Of a stretch of DNA of 64,000 bases, positions 1 through 12,886 are shown piece after piece (positions within the stretch are counted from its first letter, which is position 1; each line of letters begins with the position of its first letter). The translations under genes and the position numbers were made by a program. The stretch comes from Microglena sp. YARC (lineage: Eukaryota > Chlorophyta > Chlorophyceae > Chlamydomonadales > Chlamydomonadaceae): assembly GCA_022414725.1 (NCBI GenBank), contig CM039463.1, positions 22,515,511 to 22,579,510 on the forward strand, read 5' to 3'. The notes under the pieces are model-generated. The model did no database searches. It was not told the DNA's origin and saw only the letters and a program-made list of their open reading frames with translations.

Positions 1-118
1 GAGGGGGGAGGGAATGGGTGAATGGAGGTAGAGGTGGGGTGTTAGGCAGGGTGGTGGGGGTCTGTATGAGCATGCTTGCATTGGAAAGCCAGACGCAAGG
101 GCACACCATTGTGCACAG

Positions 119-842
119 ACTTTTGAGTGGATCCATGACTACCACTGGCTGGTGCTGCCCTCCCTGCTGCGTAAGCTATTCAACTGCATCAGGTAAGAGC
201 AGTTTAGGTGAGGATGGGGGTTGGGTGGGGGGAATGGGTGAATGGAGGTAGAGGTGGGGTGTTAGGCAGGGTGGTGGGGGTCTGTATGAGCATGCTTGCA
301 TTGGGAAGCCAGACGCAAGGGCACACCATTGTGCACAGACTTTGAGTGGATCCATGACTACCACTTGCTGGTGCTACCCTCCCTGCTGCGCAAGCTATTC
401 AACCGCATCAGGTAAGAGCAGTTTTTGGTGGAAGGGGGGGGGGGGGGGGGGGGAATGGGTGAATGGAGGTAGAGGTGGAGTGTTAGGCAGGGTGGTGGGG
501 GTCAGTCTGAGCATGCTTGCATCAGGAAGCCATAAGCAAGCACGCACCATTATGCACAGACTTTGAGTGGATCCATGTCTACCACTTGCTGGTGCTACCC
601 TCCCTGCTGCGCAAGCAATTCAACCGCATCAGGTAGGAGTAGTTTTTGGTGGGGAGGTGGGAGGGAATGGGTGAATGGAGGTAGAGGTGGGGTGTTAGGC
701 AGGGTGGTGGGGGTCTGTATGAGCATGCTTGCATCAGGAAGCCATGAGCAAGCACGTACCATTGTGCACAGACTTTGAGTGGATCCATGACTACCACTTG
801 CTGGTGCTACCCTCCCTGCTGCGCAAGCGATTCAACCGCAGC
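119..842 (+). repeat. Four tandem copies of the TPS 'DYHLLVLP' exon (about 220-bp unit)
   Basis: Exon copies lie at 119-192, 339-411, 560-632 and 772-840. Each is followed by the same G-rich intron segment and preceded by the same GCACAG acceptor. Copies 2 and 3 keep acceptor, reading frame and GTAAG/GTAGG donor. Copy 1 has one extra T (ACTTTTGAG against ACTTTGAG), which breaks the frame. Copy 4 lost the donor (CAGCATGTTAG) but encodes the family-typical KRFNR. The array begins before the window. At 73 nt the exon is not a multiple of three, so only one copy can be used per transcript. Confidence 0.9.
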
Positions 843-3800
843 ATGTTAGAGCAATTTTGGGTGGTGGTGTGTGGTGGTGGTGGGTGGGTGGGTTTGGGGT
901 GCAGGCGGGGCAGGGGCGGTGACACTGGGATGCAACTGATTAGTCCAGAGTTACTTAAGAATGGAATGAACGCACCTCAAATGCCCTGACCTGCTACCAG
1001 AAGAAATGCCCCCCTTTATGAAACGAAGAAAATAACTCTGGTGCTGCTCTCATGTTTGATGTCTTCAGCAAATTACCCTTCTGACTGTCATGTGCTCCTG
1101 CCTCTGGCGGTCAGCCTCAGGCTGCAGGCGCTGGAGGCCCTCAGGCGGCGGGTGCTAGGTGGCGGGGCTCATCGTACTAGGTGGTGGGTGCTAGGTGGCG
1201 GGGCTTGGGCCCAAGGGAGGAGGAGGGGCTTGTATAGCGACACATAATTGATAGCCGTGCCTATTTACCAAAAACCGAAGACTCTGCGAAGCCTTTTTTT
1301 GAATGAAGCCCACCTAATTGTGCAGGTGTGGGCTGTTCCTGCATTCTCCCTTCCCATCCTCAGAGATTTTCCGAACGTTCCCTAAGAGGGAGGAGCTGCT
1401 GCGCTCATTGCTCAATGCTGATCTCATCGGTGAGTCACCTTGTTTGTGTGCAAAGGTGTGTGTTGTGTGCGATTTCAGCTTGTTATTTGCAAGGCAGTGG
1501 AGTGAGTGGTGATCTATATATTCGCGCACAAGGATTTTTTGAAGATTTTCACTTCCAGGGTTGCCTCAAATACGAGGCATGACAGGACCCAACCGACACC
1601 AACCGACACCAGCCTCAAAAGCAACACATCTCCTTGAAAACTGCGCTGTTCGAGATCTAAGATAGTAGCATGTGTCCGCATTTGCATGCGCTTTCATCTG
1701 CATCAAATTCAATTTTTTTCATGAAAAGTCGACTTGTCTCTGAACAGCACTACAGTGGAGTGAGTGGTGATCTATATGCTTTTTTATTTTCCCCTGTTCC
1801 CCCTCCTTCCCCCCCTCCCCTCACTCACCCACCCACCCACCCACTCACCCTACCCCATTCTATAAAAACTCTGGTCGAATCAGTTGCATGTCTGCATCCC
1901 TGTCCCCTTCCCTCCCTGCCCACCCCCACCTACCCACCATACCCCCACCCCACTCGCCTTCCTCCAACCGCACCCGTTTCTCCCCCCTTACCTGCCCCAA
2001 GGCAAGCTGACACTGTGCCACGAGTTCCTCACGCTGACATCTAAACCCCGCATATATCTCACGCACTGACCTACCCCCCCCCCTCCCCCCCCTCCACACA
2101 CACACACATATCATAAGCACTGTCCTACCCCTCCCCGCACTGACCTACCCCTCCAGGCTTCCACACATTTGACTACGCCCGACACTTTTTGTCCTGCTGT
2201 TCGCGCATGCTTGGCATGGAGCATGAGACCTCCCGAGGGTCTATCTCATTGGAGTACTGTGGACGCACTGTGGGTCTCAAGATCATGCCTACAGGTGAGC
2301 TAAAGATTCATTTTGGGTGGAGCCCTCCCTTCTGGGGGGTCCCGCCCCTGGGTTACCCATTTGTCCGTCTGCGCGTCCGTCTGACCGCCTGACAAAAAAA
2401 TTGAAGCCTGACACGTCAGCCAACTGTCTCATGATTATAAATAACTGGCCTCCGTTGCCAACACACTCCGCCAGTTTTCCGTGTCACTTGCGACGCTTTG
2501 CCTAGGACTTGCCTGTTGCCGAGGACTTTCGTATTCTGAGCCGTTGACAGAGTAAGCCTTAACCTTCTTCCCACTATTTCATTTTGGGGCTACTCTTGGC
2601 AGCTTCCCGCAAGCTCCAATAGCCGGCCACTGGGTCAAACCCAATGCTTGAGGCTGGATTATAATACTTAATAGACATAAAAGCTTCAGACGCACTAGTT
2701 AGCTTCAGGTTTGGCTAAAGACCAGGGAAAGGGAGCTGCCTAGAAGCTGCTGCACGTAGCCCAAAAAGAAACAGGGGTTCTTCCCAGCAGACGGTGTAGA
2801 CACTTCTGGCATCATCTTGTTTCGCCAAATGGCTCAATGGTAGAGCTCATTGAAGCAAGAAGGTGCAGGGTTAAAATCCCTACATGTGCGCTTTAGTGTT
2901 CGGGGTCGTGGTCAACCACCATGTTAGCTTTGTCCAGGTTAAGTAGCAGCCGTAAGATGGGGCTCCCTTGATACCATGCCCCACCAGGCGTTTTCATTAC
3001 ACTTCTGGCCTCCTCTCAATGCCGAACCATGTCCAGCATGTCTTCCGCCTATTCTGCCTCTTCCCCCCCCACCTCCCCCCCACACCCGCCTCCCCCACGC
3101 ACCCCTCCCCCCAGACCTGCCTCCCCCCACACCCACCTCCACACCCGCCTCCCCCCCCCACACCCTTCCCCCCCAGACCTGCCTCCCCCCACACCCACCT
3201 CCACACCCGCCTCCCCCCACACACCCTTCCCCCCAGACCTACCTCCCCCCACGCCCACCTCCACGGGAGGTGGGTGTGAGGGGCTCTGAGCCGTTGACAG
3301 AGCGAGCCTTAGCATTCTTCCCAGCAGCTGGTGTACAATAATTTTGTTTTCAGCAACGAGCAGCAGCTTCTAGGCAGCTCCCTGGGCTCTCTCTGCATCC
3401 AAACCTGAAGCAACCAAGGTGCATGGAAGCTGATATCGACAGCTTTCTAGTACTCTTTGCATCTTTGGGTTTGGACCAGTGGCACTCTCAGGGAGCTGCC
3501 TAGAAGCTGGTGTAGACACTCCTGGCCTCCTCTTTTTTGGTAGCCGAAAAGCAAACCAGTGCTGGTGTAGACACTCCTGGCCTCCTCTCGGTGCTAGAAC
3601 CATGTCCAGCATGTCTTTCGCCTCTTCCTCCTCTTCCACCCCCCACTGTTTATCTTTTCGGCCACCAGCATCAGCTTCTAGGCAGCTCCCTGAGACCGCC
3701 ACTGGTCCAAACCCAAAGATTCCAGGAGCACTGGAAAGCTGAGGATATCAGCTCCCAGATGCCTAGGTTGCTTAAGGTTTGGATGAAAAGAGAGCCCAAG

Positions 3801-6800
3801 AAGTTGCCTAGAAGCTGCTGCTCGTAGCTGAAATGAAAAACTATTCCACCTCCTCCAGTGTCCCATGCATGCGCTGTGCTGGGAGATGGTGAGTAAGAAG
3901 GTCCACTGTGAGGTAGAACATACACTCCATGGGAGATAGCGAGAGCTTTCGTTAGAGTGGCATCCTACTTTTCCACCCTTGAGCATAGTTTGTGCCTTCA
4001 GCATTTGAACATTTAATTTAATTTAATCATTTCAGCATTTAATTTAATTTAATTATTGAAGCATTGCAGAATTTGTCCAAGGTAATGACCACCTCCTTGT
4101 TTCCCACATTCTGCTGGCCGTTCTCGAGATACTTGAGCAACCTTTTCTCCATGCGCTGGGTGAGGCCTTCCGTTTAGCAGAGGTCCAGTGGGGCTGCAGG
4201 GATCATTCATGTGGCATGCTGCCATAGGTCGTACCCACACTTGGGTGTTAGTGTTGACCATCGTGTTCCCTTTCTGGAACATGCATGTGAGTCCAGGTGG
4301 TGCATAGTACCTCAATTGATATACCCCCCCACCCCCACCCCCACCATGAAAATATGGATTGGTGCACACACAGTTAACCCACTTGCACTCACATCCATGT
4401 CGCACTGCTAGTCAGGTTTCAATCCCCAGCACTACAATGATGGACTGGTGCACACACAGTTAACCCACTTGCACTCACATCCATGTCGCACTGCTAGTCA
4501 GGTTTCAATCCCCAGCACTACAATGATGGACTGGTGCACACACAGTTGACCCACGTTCGCCTACATCCATGACGTTATTCCCGCCAGGTTTCAATCCCCA
4601 ACACGACAGTATGGATTGGTGCACGCACAGTTGACCCACTTCCACTCACCTACATGTCTCTTCCCTCCAAGTTTCAATCCCCAACACTACATTCTTGGAT
4701 TAGTGCACACACAGTTAACCCACTTCCAATCACATCCATGTCGCACTGCCAGACAGGTTTCAACTCCCAGCACGATATTATGGATTAGTGCACACGCAGT
4801 TGATCCACTTCCGCTCACACATCCATGTCGCACTGCCAGCCAGGTTTCAATCCCCAGCACTACAATGATGGACTGGTGCACACACAGTTAACCCACTTGC
4901 ACTCACATCCATGTCGCACTGCCAGTCGGGTTTCAATCCCCAGCACTACAATGATGGACTGGTGCTCGCACAGCCAACCCACTTCCACTCCCATCCATGT
5001 CGCCCTAAACAGGTGTCAACCCCCAACGCTACATTGATGGATTTGGATGGGATGAGTACAAGTGGAGGCGTGGTGAGCTGCTTGCACAGTACGAGGGCAT
5101 GACTGTACTGGTTGGCGTCGACGATATGGACGTGTTCAAGGTCAGTCCCATTAATAATAGCCCCCATATGAAAAATATATATTAATGATAGCCCCCATAT
5201 TAATAGTATATATAAATAATAATATATTAATATTAATAATAGCCCCCTTATCAATTATATATATTAATTATAACATTATAGCTATACCCCCCCCCCCCCC
5301 CCCCCCCTCTGAATAGCCCTACAAAGCTATAAAAAAGCTGTACACACGCTGTCACTAGGGGAGGCCTCTAACCATAAAGCTAAAAATAAACCACTTTCAG
5401 ATTTGAAAATAACATCCCTGGTCCTTAAGCTATAGGTGGTGTTTGGGCAAAGCTTTGCCCATACACTTAAGTAGGTTGGAACACAATCTAACTGCCAAGT
5501 GCCAGCTTGTATTAACACGACTGTCATTCTGTCTTGTATTGGGCTGTGTATACATACGGATGATGATTTGACTATCGTGATATATGTTCATATTCTGATG
5601 ATGATTGACTGTCGTGATATATGTTTATGTGTGTATGATGATTGGCATATATTTAAGTACGAATGATGATTGATATCTAGTTATATGTGGATGATGCTTT
5701 GGCTGTTGTGATTTGTGTTTATATGCAAATGCTGACTGACATATATTTATGTGTATATGACATGTATTTATGTACAGATGATAATTGAAATATGTTCATA
5801 TGTGGATGATGATTTGGCTGTTTTGATATATGGGGTACCAGGTGTTCACAGGTGATATGAACTTCTTGCTGATACCAATTGCATTACATTGTCATAAGCG
5901 GGCTAGTGTTGATCCAAGACAAGCCCACACTACAACACCCAGGGTGGGGTGGGGGTGGGGGTCTTCCAACCATCTTCACAAAATCATCAGATTGTTGATA
6001 GATGTATACGAATCATACAATATTCCATGGATGTCCCTGCAGGGGATTGAGCTCAAGCTGATGGCACTGGAGCGCTTGCTAGAGCAGCAGCCTGAGTACC
6101 GCGGCAAGTTGGTGTTGGTACAGGTGAGCACACTTTTTGTTGTTGTACGACGCATTGCCATTCCGTCGCTGCATGGCGACGCATGGGTCCGGCTTAATTA
6201 GTCAGAAATGCCCCCCCGACCCCCCCGGGCTCCGCAGGGTTCAGGGGGCAGCGAGCACTGGGGTCGCAACGAGTCGCTCAATTTGCAAAGCGTCGCACGA
6301 TCAAACAAACTGGAGTGCTTGCCAGAGCAGCAGCTGTAGTACTGCAGCAAGTTGGTGTAGGTACCAGTAAGCGTATGAGGGAGTGGTCTTGGCTGGTGTG
6401 GGGAAATTAGCCTCGACTGAAGTTTAGGGGGTTTAGTGGTTTAGGTCTTAATTCGAAGGTTAAGGGCTTAAGGGGGGTTAGGGTTCAGGGTCTAGGTGGG
6501 TTTGGGTTTACTTGGTTGGAGGCTAACTTCAATGGAGGCTAACTTCCCCATACCGGCTTAGTGGGGGCTGGGAGTGGTATGGCTCAACCAAAATGTGTGC
6601 TGCTACTGGCGGTCATTCTGCCATTCATCCTTGCATTCATCCGTCCATCCATTTATCATGCGTCCTTCCGTCGTCCACCCCATCCAACCTGTCTATCCAC
6701 CCACCACGTACCCACCACGCACCCGTCCATCCACCTACCCACCTACCCATCTACCCACCTACCCATCTACCCACCTACCCACCACGTACCCATCTACCCT

Positions 6801-7555
6801 CCTACCCACCTACCCATCTACCCATCTACCCATCTACCCACCTACCCACCTACCCATCTACCCATCTACCCATCTACCCACCTACCCACCTACCCATCTA
6901 CCCACCTACCCACTACGTACCCATCTACCCACCTACCCACCTACCCATCTAGCCATCTACCCACCTACCCACCTACCCACCTACCCATCTACCCACCATG
7001 CTCCCATCCACCTTCCCACCACACACCCATCCATCCACCCACCTACCCGCCACGCACCCTCTCAACACGCACCCATCCCACCCGCCACCCATCCACCCAC
7101 CTACCACGCACTCATCTCCCATTTACCCACCTGTCCGCATATATACCTATACTCCACTCCACTCATACTTTTATTTTTATTTTTATTCCACATCTGTCCA
7201 CATTATACTTGTCCTTATACACCTCAGTACACTAATACGTATACTCATCATTTTGACAAACACTTACACTCCACTGCGCTGTGTGCAGATCACCAACCCT
7301 CCTCGTTCCACTGGTCGGGACATTGGCGAGCTGCACAAGTTCGTCACTAACTTGGTTGACTCCATCAACCTACGCTTTGGCAAGCCGGAAATGGGCTACC
7401 TGCCGGTGCGTTGCTTGCAGGTTTAGGGTTTAGGGTTCTGAGTTTGGCAAGCCGGAAATGGGCTAGCTGCCAGTGCATTGCTTGCCGGTTAGGGTTTGGG
7501 GTTTGGCAAGCCGGAAATGGGCTACCTGCCGGTGCGTTGCTTGCAGGTTTAGGGT

Positions 7556-7599
<44 letters not shown>

Positions 7600-7775
7600 A
7601 CACACACACACACACATTGTCTCTACCCTCCACCCCACCCCCACCCCTGCTCCCTTGACCCTCTGATCCCTCATTCTTCATCAGGGCCATTAACTGGAGC
7701 GCAATGTGCCCCTCCAAGCACAAACACACACACAAACACCTTGTCCCTACACCCCACCCCCCTCCTCCACACACA

Positions 7776-7817
<42 letters not shown>

Positions 7818-9760
7818 GGCCTTGCCCCTACTATCCAAGCCCTTACCCGCCTCCCTTGACCCCCTCACCATTCATTCTTCATCAGGTCCACTACCTGGAC
7901 GCCACGTGCCCCTCCACGAATGCATGGCCTTCTACAGCATTGCAGACTACTCTCCCCCCACCACACCACCCACACCACCTACCCACCCACCCCCACCCCA
8001 GCACCACTTCCCCGACACACACACACACCACTCCCACCCCACCACCACACCACCACCTACCTGTGTGGGTATATCCTTCCTGGGAACCAGAATGAAGAGA
8101 GAACTCTCCCCCCCCCACCCACCCACACCACACCATTCATCAGGTCCACTACCTGGAGCGCCACGTGCCCCTCCACGAACGCATGGCCTTCTACAGCATT
8201 GCAGACTGTGCTGTTGTGACGGCCACCCGCGATGGCATGAACCTGGTACCCTACGAGTATGTGCTGTGTCGCCATGGCCTTGATGAGGACACTACCAGCA
8301 AACGAGACAGTATGCTGGTGGTCTCAGGTGTGGCCCGCTTGTGTCTAGTCCTAGGTAGTGTTTGCGGCCGTTGTGGTTGCTCTTGTTGTTGTGGTTATGG
8401 TTGTTCTCATTGTTGTCAGAGTTTGTGCTGTGCTGCCATGACCTTGATGAGGACACTACCAGCAAACAAGACAGTATGCTGGTGGTCTCAGGTGATACCT
8501 GCTCGTGTCTTGTCCTTGTAGTGTTTGTGCTTTTCATGGTTGCTCTTGTTGTTGTGGTTGAGGTTGTTCTCATAGTTGTCAGAGAACGTGCTGTGCTGCC
8601 ATGACCTTGATGAGGACACTACCTGCAAACAAGACAGTATGCTGGTGGTCTCAGGTGAGACCTGCTTGTGTCTTGTCCTTGTAGTGTTGGCGCTTTTCAT
8701 GGTTGCTCTTGTTGTTGTGGTTGAGGTTGTTCTCATAGTTGTCAGAGAACGTGCTGTGCTGCCATGGCCTTGATGAGGACACTACCAGGAAACAAGACAG
8801 TATGCTGGTGGTCTCAGGCGAGGCCTGCTTGCGAAGCGGCTATGTCTTGTGCTAGGTAGCGTCCTATGCGTTCGTTTAAGTTACCATTAATGGTTGTTGG
8901 CGGAGCCCCCTCTTCAATGGGGCGGGAGCCCCCATGTTTACCCATTCGTCCGTTTGTCCGACCGGAAAATTGAAAATTGAAGCCTGACACGTCATCCAAC
9001 GGTCGCGTAACTAACTCCTTTCGGTCAGCTCCATCGTTGCCACCTTTCGTTCCGTTGCCAACACACTCCGCCAATTTTCCGGGTCGCTTGCCACGCTGCA
9101 TAGGACTTGTTGTTGTCATTGTTGCTATTGTAGGTAGTGGTAGTGGTATTGGTGGTTCTGGTGATCGTTTCCTGACTCCGTGGGCTGCCATGACCTTGAT
9201 GAGGGCACTACCAGCAAAGGAGGCAGCATGCTGGTGGTATCCTGAGCGCTGCCATTCTCAGTCATGATGGAATTATGCCTCGATCAAGTGACTTGGTGCA
9301 TAGCCCAAGGACCCGCTATGAATTTACACACATAACACCATTAACCCTTTGTTATGTCATGCCTTGCACACATAACTCATGCCATGCCTTCACACATTAC
9401 ACCATTGATCCTTCATTATGTTATGCCTTAACACCATTGATCCTGCATTGAACCGTTGATAACCATCCTTCCTTCACACCATTCATCCTTCATAATAGCA
9501 TTGTGCACATAGCTAATGTAAAGCCCTGTGCACGTAACTAATGTCATGCCTTGTGCACAGAGTTTGTCGGCTGCTCCCCCTCACTGAGCGGCGCCATCCG
9601 CGTAAACCCCTGGAGTGTGGAGAGTGTGGCAGACGGCATCCATGCAGCTGTGAGGATGCCCGCCGAGCAGAGACAGCTGAGACATGCCAAGCACTGGCAC
9701 TACGTCAGCCAGCATACCGTGGCATACTGGGCCCAGAGCTATGTCACAGAGCTCAAAGGT

Positions 9761-9800
<40 letters not shown>

Positions 9801-12176
9801 CATAAATATATAAAAAATTCATGTCTAGGTTTGTCAGCTGAGACATGCGAAACATTAGCACTACGTGAGCCAGCATACAGTGGCATACTGGGCCCAGAGC
9901 TATGTCACAGAGCTCAAGGTGTGTGTCCTTCAACAATTAACAAGATAGATAGACAGACGGGTAAGACAGACAGACAAACAGACAAACAGATGAGAACACA
10001 TAAATGGATAGTTTTGCACAAAGAGGCATACTGGGCACAGAGCTGTGTCACAGAGCTCAAGGTATGTGTGTACATACAGACGGGTAAGACAGACAGACAA
10101 ACAGACACATGAGAGCACATAAATGGATAGTTCAGCATACAGTAGCACACTGGGCACAGAGCTATGTCACAGAGCTTGAGTTTTTTTTGTTCGGTGTGAG
10201 GCTGGCTATGGGTTGGTGGGTTTTGGTGCTGGTTGGTGGGCTTTGGTGTGGGGTTGGGCAGCTCACCCTACCTGCCCACAAACGAATGCACTGACAAAAA
10301 ATGGCCAGACAAACAGGCAGACAGACAGGCAGGCAGATGAGAGCATACAATGTGTCGCAGAGGTCAAGGTTTGTTTGTTGGGTGTGGGGTTGGGGTTTGG
10401 CTGGTTAGTGGGGGTTTGGTGTGGGGGTTGGGCACTCTGTAGCACGCAGCTCACCCTACCTGCCCACGAACGTATACACTGACATAAATATTGCCAGATG
10501 GCACAGTTGCATACAGTAGCATACTTGGCTGAGAGCTATGTCACAGAGCTCAAGGTTTGTTTGTTGGGTGTAGGGGTTGGGGTTTGGTATGGGCTGGTGA
10601 GTTTTGGTTAGTGGGGTTTGGTGTGGGGTTGGGCAGTCTGTAGCACGTAGCTCGCCCCACCTGCCCACAAACAAATGCACTGACATAACATGGCCAGACG
10701 AACACCCAGACAGACAGACAGACAGGCACTGTTTTTCTTTTGGGCTACGAGCAGCAGCTTCTATGCAGCTCCCCTGGCTGGCTAATCAGCCAAACCTAAA
10801 TCAACCTAGTACACCTTGAAGCTGACGTAATCAGCCTTCTTGCGTTGCTCAATGTTTAGGCTTAGCTTAGTGGCTGGCTCAGAGAGCTGCCTAGAAGGTA
10901 CTGCTTGTAGCCGAAAAGAAAAACAGTGCAGGCAGGCAGATGAGAACACACAAGTTGTGTAGTTTTTACAGGCCAGGCGTAGCCAAATAGGCTGAATGGA
11001 CTTACCCCGCCTTCAAAACAGGAAAAGCAGTTTAAAAAAGCACTGGGGAAACACAAATAACTATATGGGTACTTCAGCCCAGTGGTTGGCCCCAGTGCAA
11101 GCAAATGGGCTGGCCCCTTAACTCAAGCCTTGTTATGAGGGTACTAATTATTCACACCTCCACCACCAAACCACCACACCACCCCACCACCCCCACCTCA
11201 ACACCTGCCACCAAACCACCATCCACCCACACCCACCTAACCAGGCACCAGCTAACCACCTTCCACCCACTCCCCCCCATCCACCCACACCACCATCACC
11301 CACCACCAAACCACCATCCACCCACACACCAGCCCATCCACCCACACCCTCTTCTTTGTGCAGCGCGTGATAAAGAACCACGTGGCAATGAAATGTTTTC
11401 CCCTCTCCCAGAACCCTTTTCCTCCCCCCCACCACCACCATTACCCACCCCCACACCATCACCACCCCCATCCACCCCACCACCACCCCCTCTTCCTTCG
11501 TGCAGCGCGTGACTAAGAACCACACGACAATGAAATGTTACGGACTGGGCTTGGGGCTAGATACCTTCCGCATGGTTGCCCTGGATGCAAACTTTCGCAA
11601 ACTGGAGGAGAACACTGTTACAAGCTGTTATCAGAGGTGGGTGGTGGTGGGTTGAGCTGTACCTTGGCCTCTGCACACATCTGGGGTGTTTGGGGGTTGG
11701 GGTGGGTTGGTGTTTCCTGTAAATACAAATGCGAGGAGAACACTGTTACATGCTGTCACCAGAGCTGGCTGGTGGTGGGATGAGCTGTACCTCCGCCTCT
11801 GCACAAATCTGGGGTGTTTGGGGGTTGGTGTTCGGCATTGGGGTGGGTTGTTTCGTGTAAATACAAATGCGAGGAGAACACTGTTACATGCTGTTACCAG
11901 AGGTGGCTGGTGGTGGGATGAGCTGTTCTTTGGCACAAATCCGAGGTGCTTTGCATCAGGAGAGGTGGATGTTTCTAGCTGTGGGTGAGTTGAGCTGTGC
12001 CTTTGCCTCTGCACAAACCCGGGGTGTCTGGGGGTTGGTGTGGTTTGGGGTTACCATATGTGGGTGGGTGTTAGGTGTTGTGGTGGGTGGGTGGGTATTT
12101 GGGACGAGAAGTTGGGTCAAGTTGGGACCAAACCAACCTCCCTCCCCCTCAATCATACCACATGCATAAGGAACCA

Positions 12177-12209
<33 letters not shown>

Positions 12210-12852
12210 ACACACACACTTACGCACCAGCTCAACATGAGTAGGTTTTTCGAGCATGATATCGTAGGCATACATATGTGCGATATTTTATGATACATCG
12301 CGCGTAATCTAGGAACCAGGAACGCTATCCTCAACCCTAACCATGAGTACCCCCCCCCCCGCCCCCCCCCTTCTATCTACCCACACACACACACACACAT
12401 ACCCCCTTACACAGATATCTACCCTCGCACTATCACATGCACGTGCAATCATGCCCCCACCCCACCTCTCCTCCCCGACACGCCTCACACCATCTGTCTC
12501 TTCCACACCAATCCACACTCCCCCATCCATCATCCCCTCCCTAATTCATCCTCCCACCCCAATCCATCCTAATCTACCCTCCCCACCCCACCCACCCCAC
12601 CCCTATCCCCCTCCCCATTCCCCTCGCTCGCAACGCTCCAATTAATGCGTCTTATTCCCGACTATGATGCACCCTGAGGACACAAAAACAGCCGCATTGA
12701 CGACACACACACACCACCACCTCCCCTTATCTCCCCCCCCCCCTGACCCACCCACCCAGCTTCCTAACTTGATTTGACTTGCAGCTCTAATTGCCGCGTC
12801 TTCTTTTCTTGACAAAGACGGCACGCTGATAACACAAAACAGCCGCATCGAC

Positions 12853-12886
<34 letters not shown>

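Noticed and set aside
2825..2905. Functional tRNA gene
   Set aside because: D- and T-arm-like parts exist but an acceptor stem could not be paired; recorded only as tRNA-like.
4330..5012. CRISPR-like regularly spaced repeats
   Set aside because: There is no unique spacer set and no cas genes, and the context is eukaryotic; the units derive from a TPS exon edge.
6561..7426. Overlapping long Pro/Thr/His ORFs
   Set aside because: They are six-frame translations of the ACCTACCCATCT minisatellite; the only real coding DNA here is TPS exon f.
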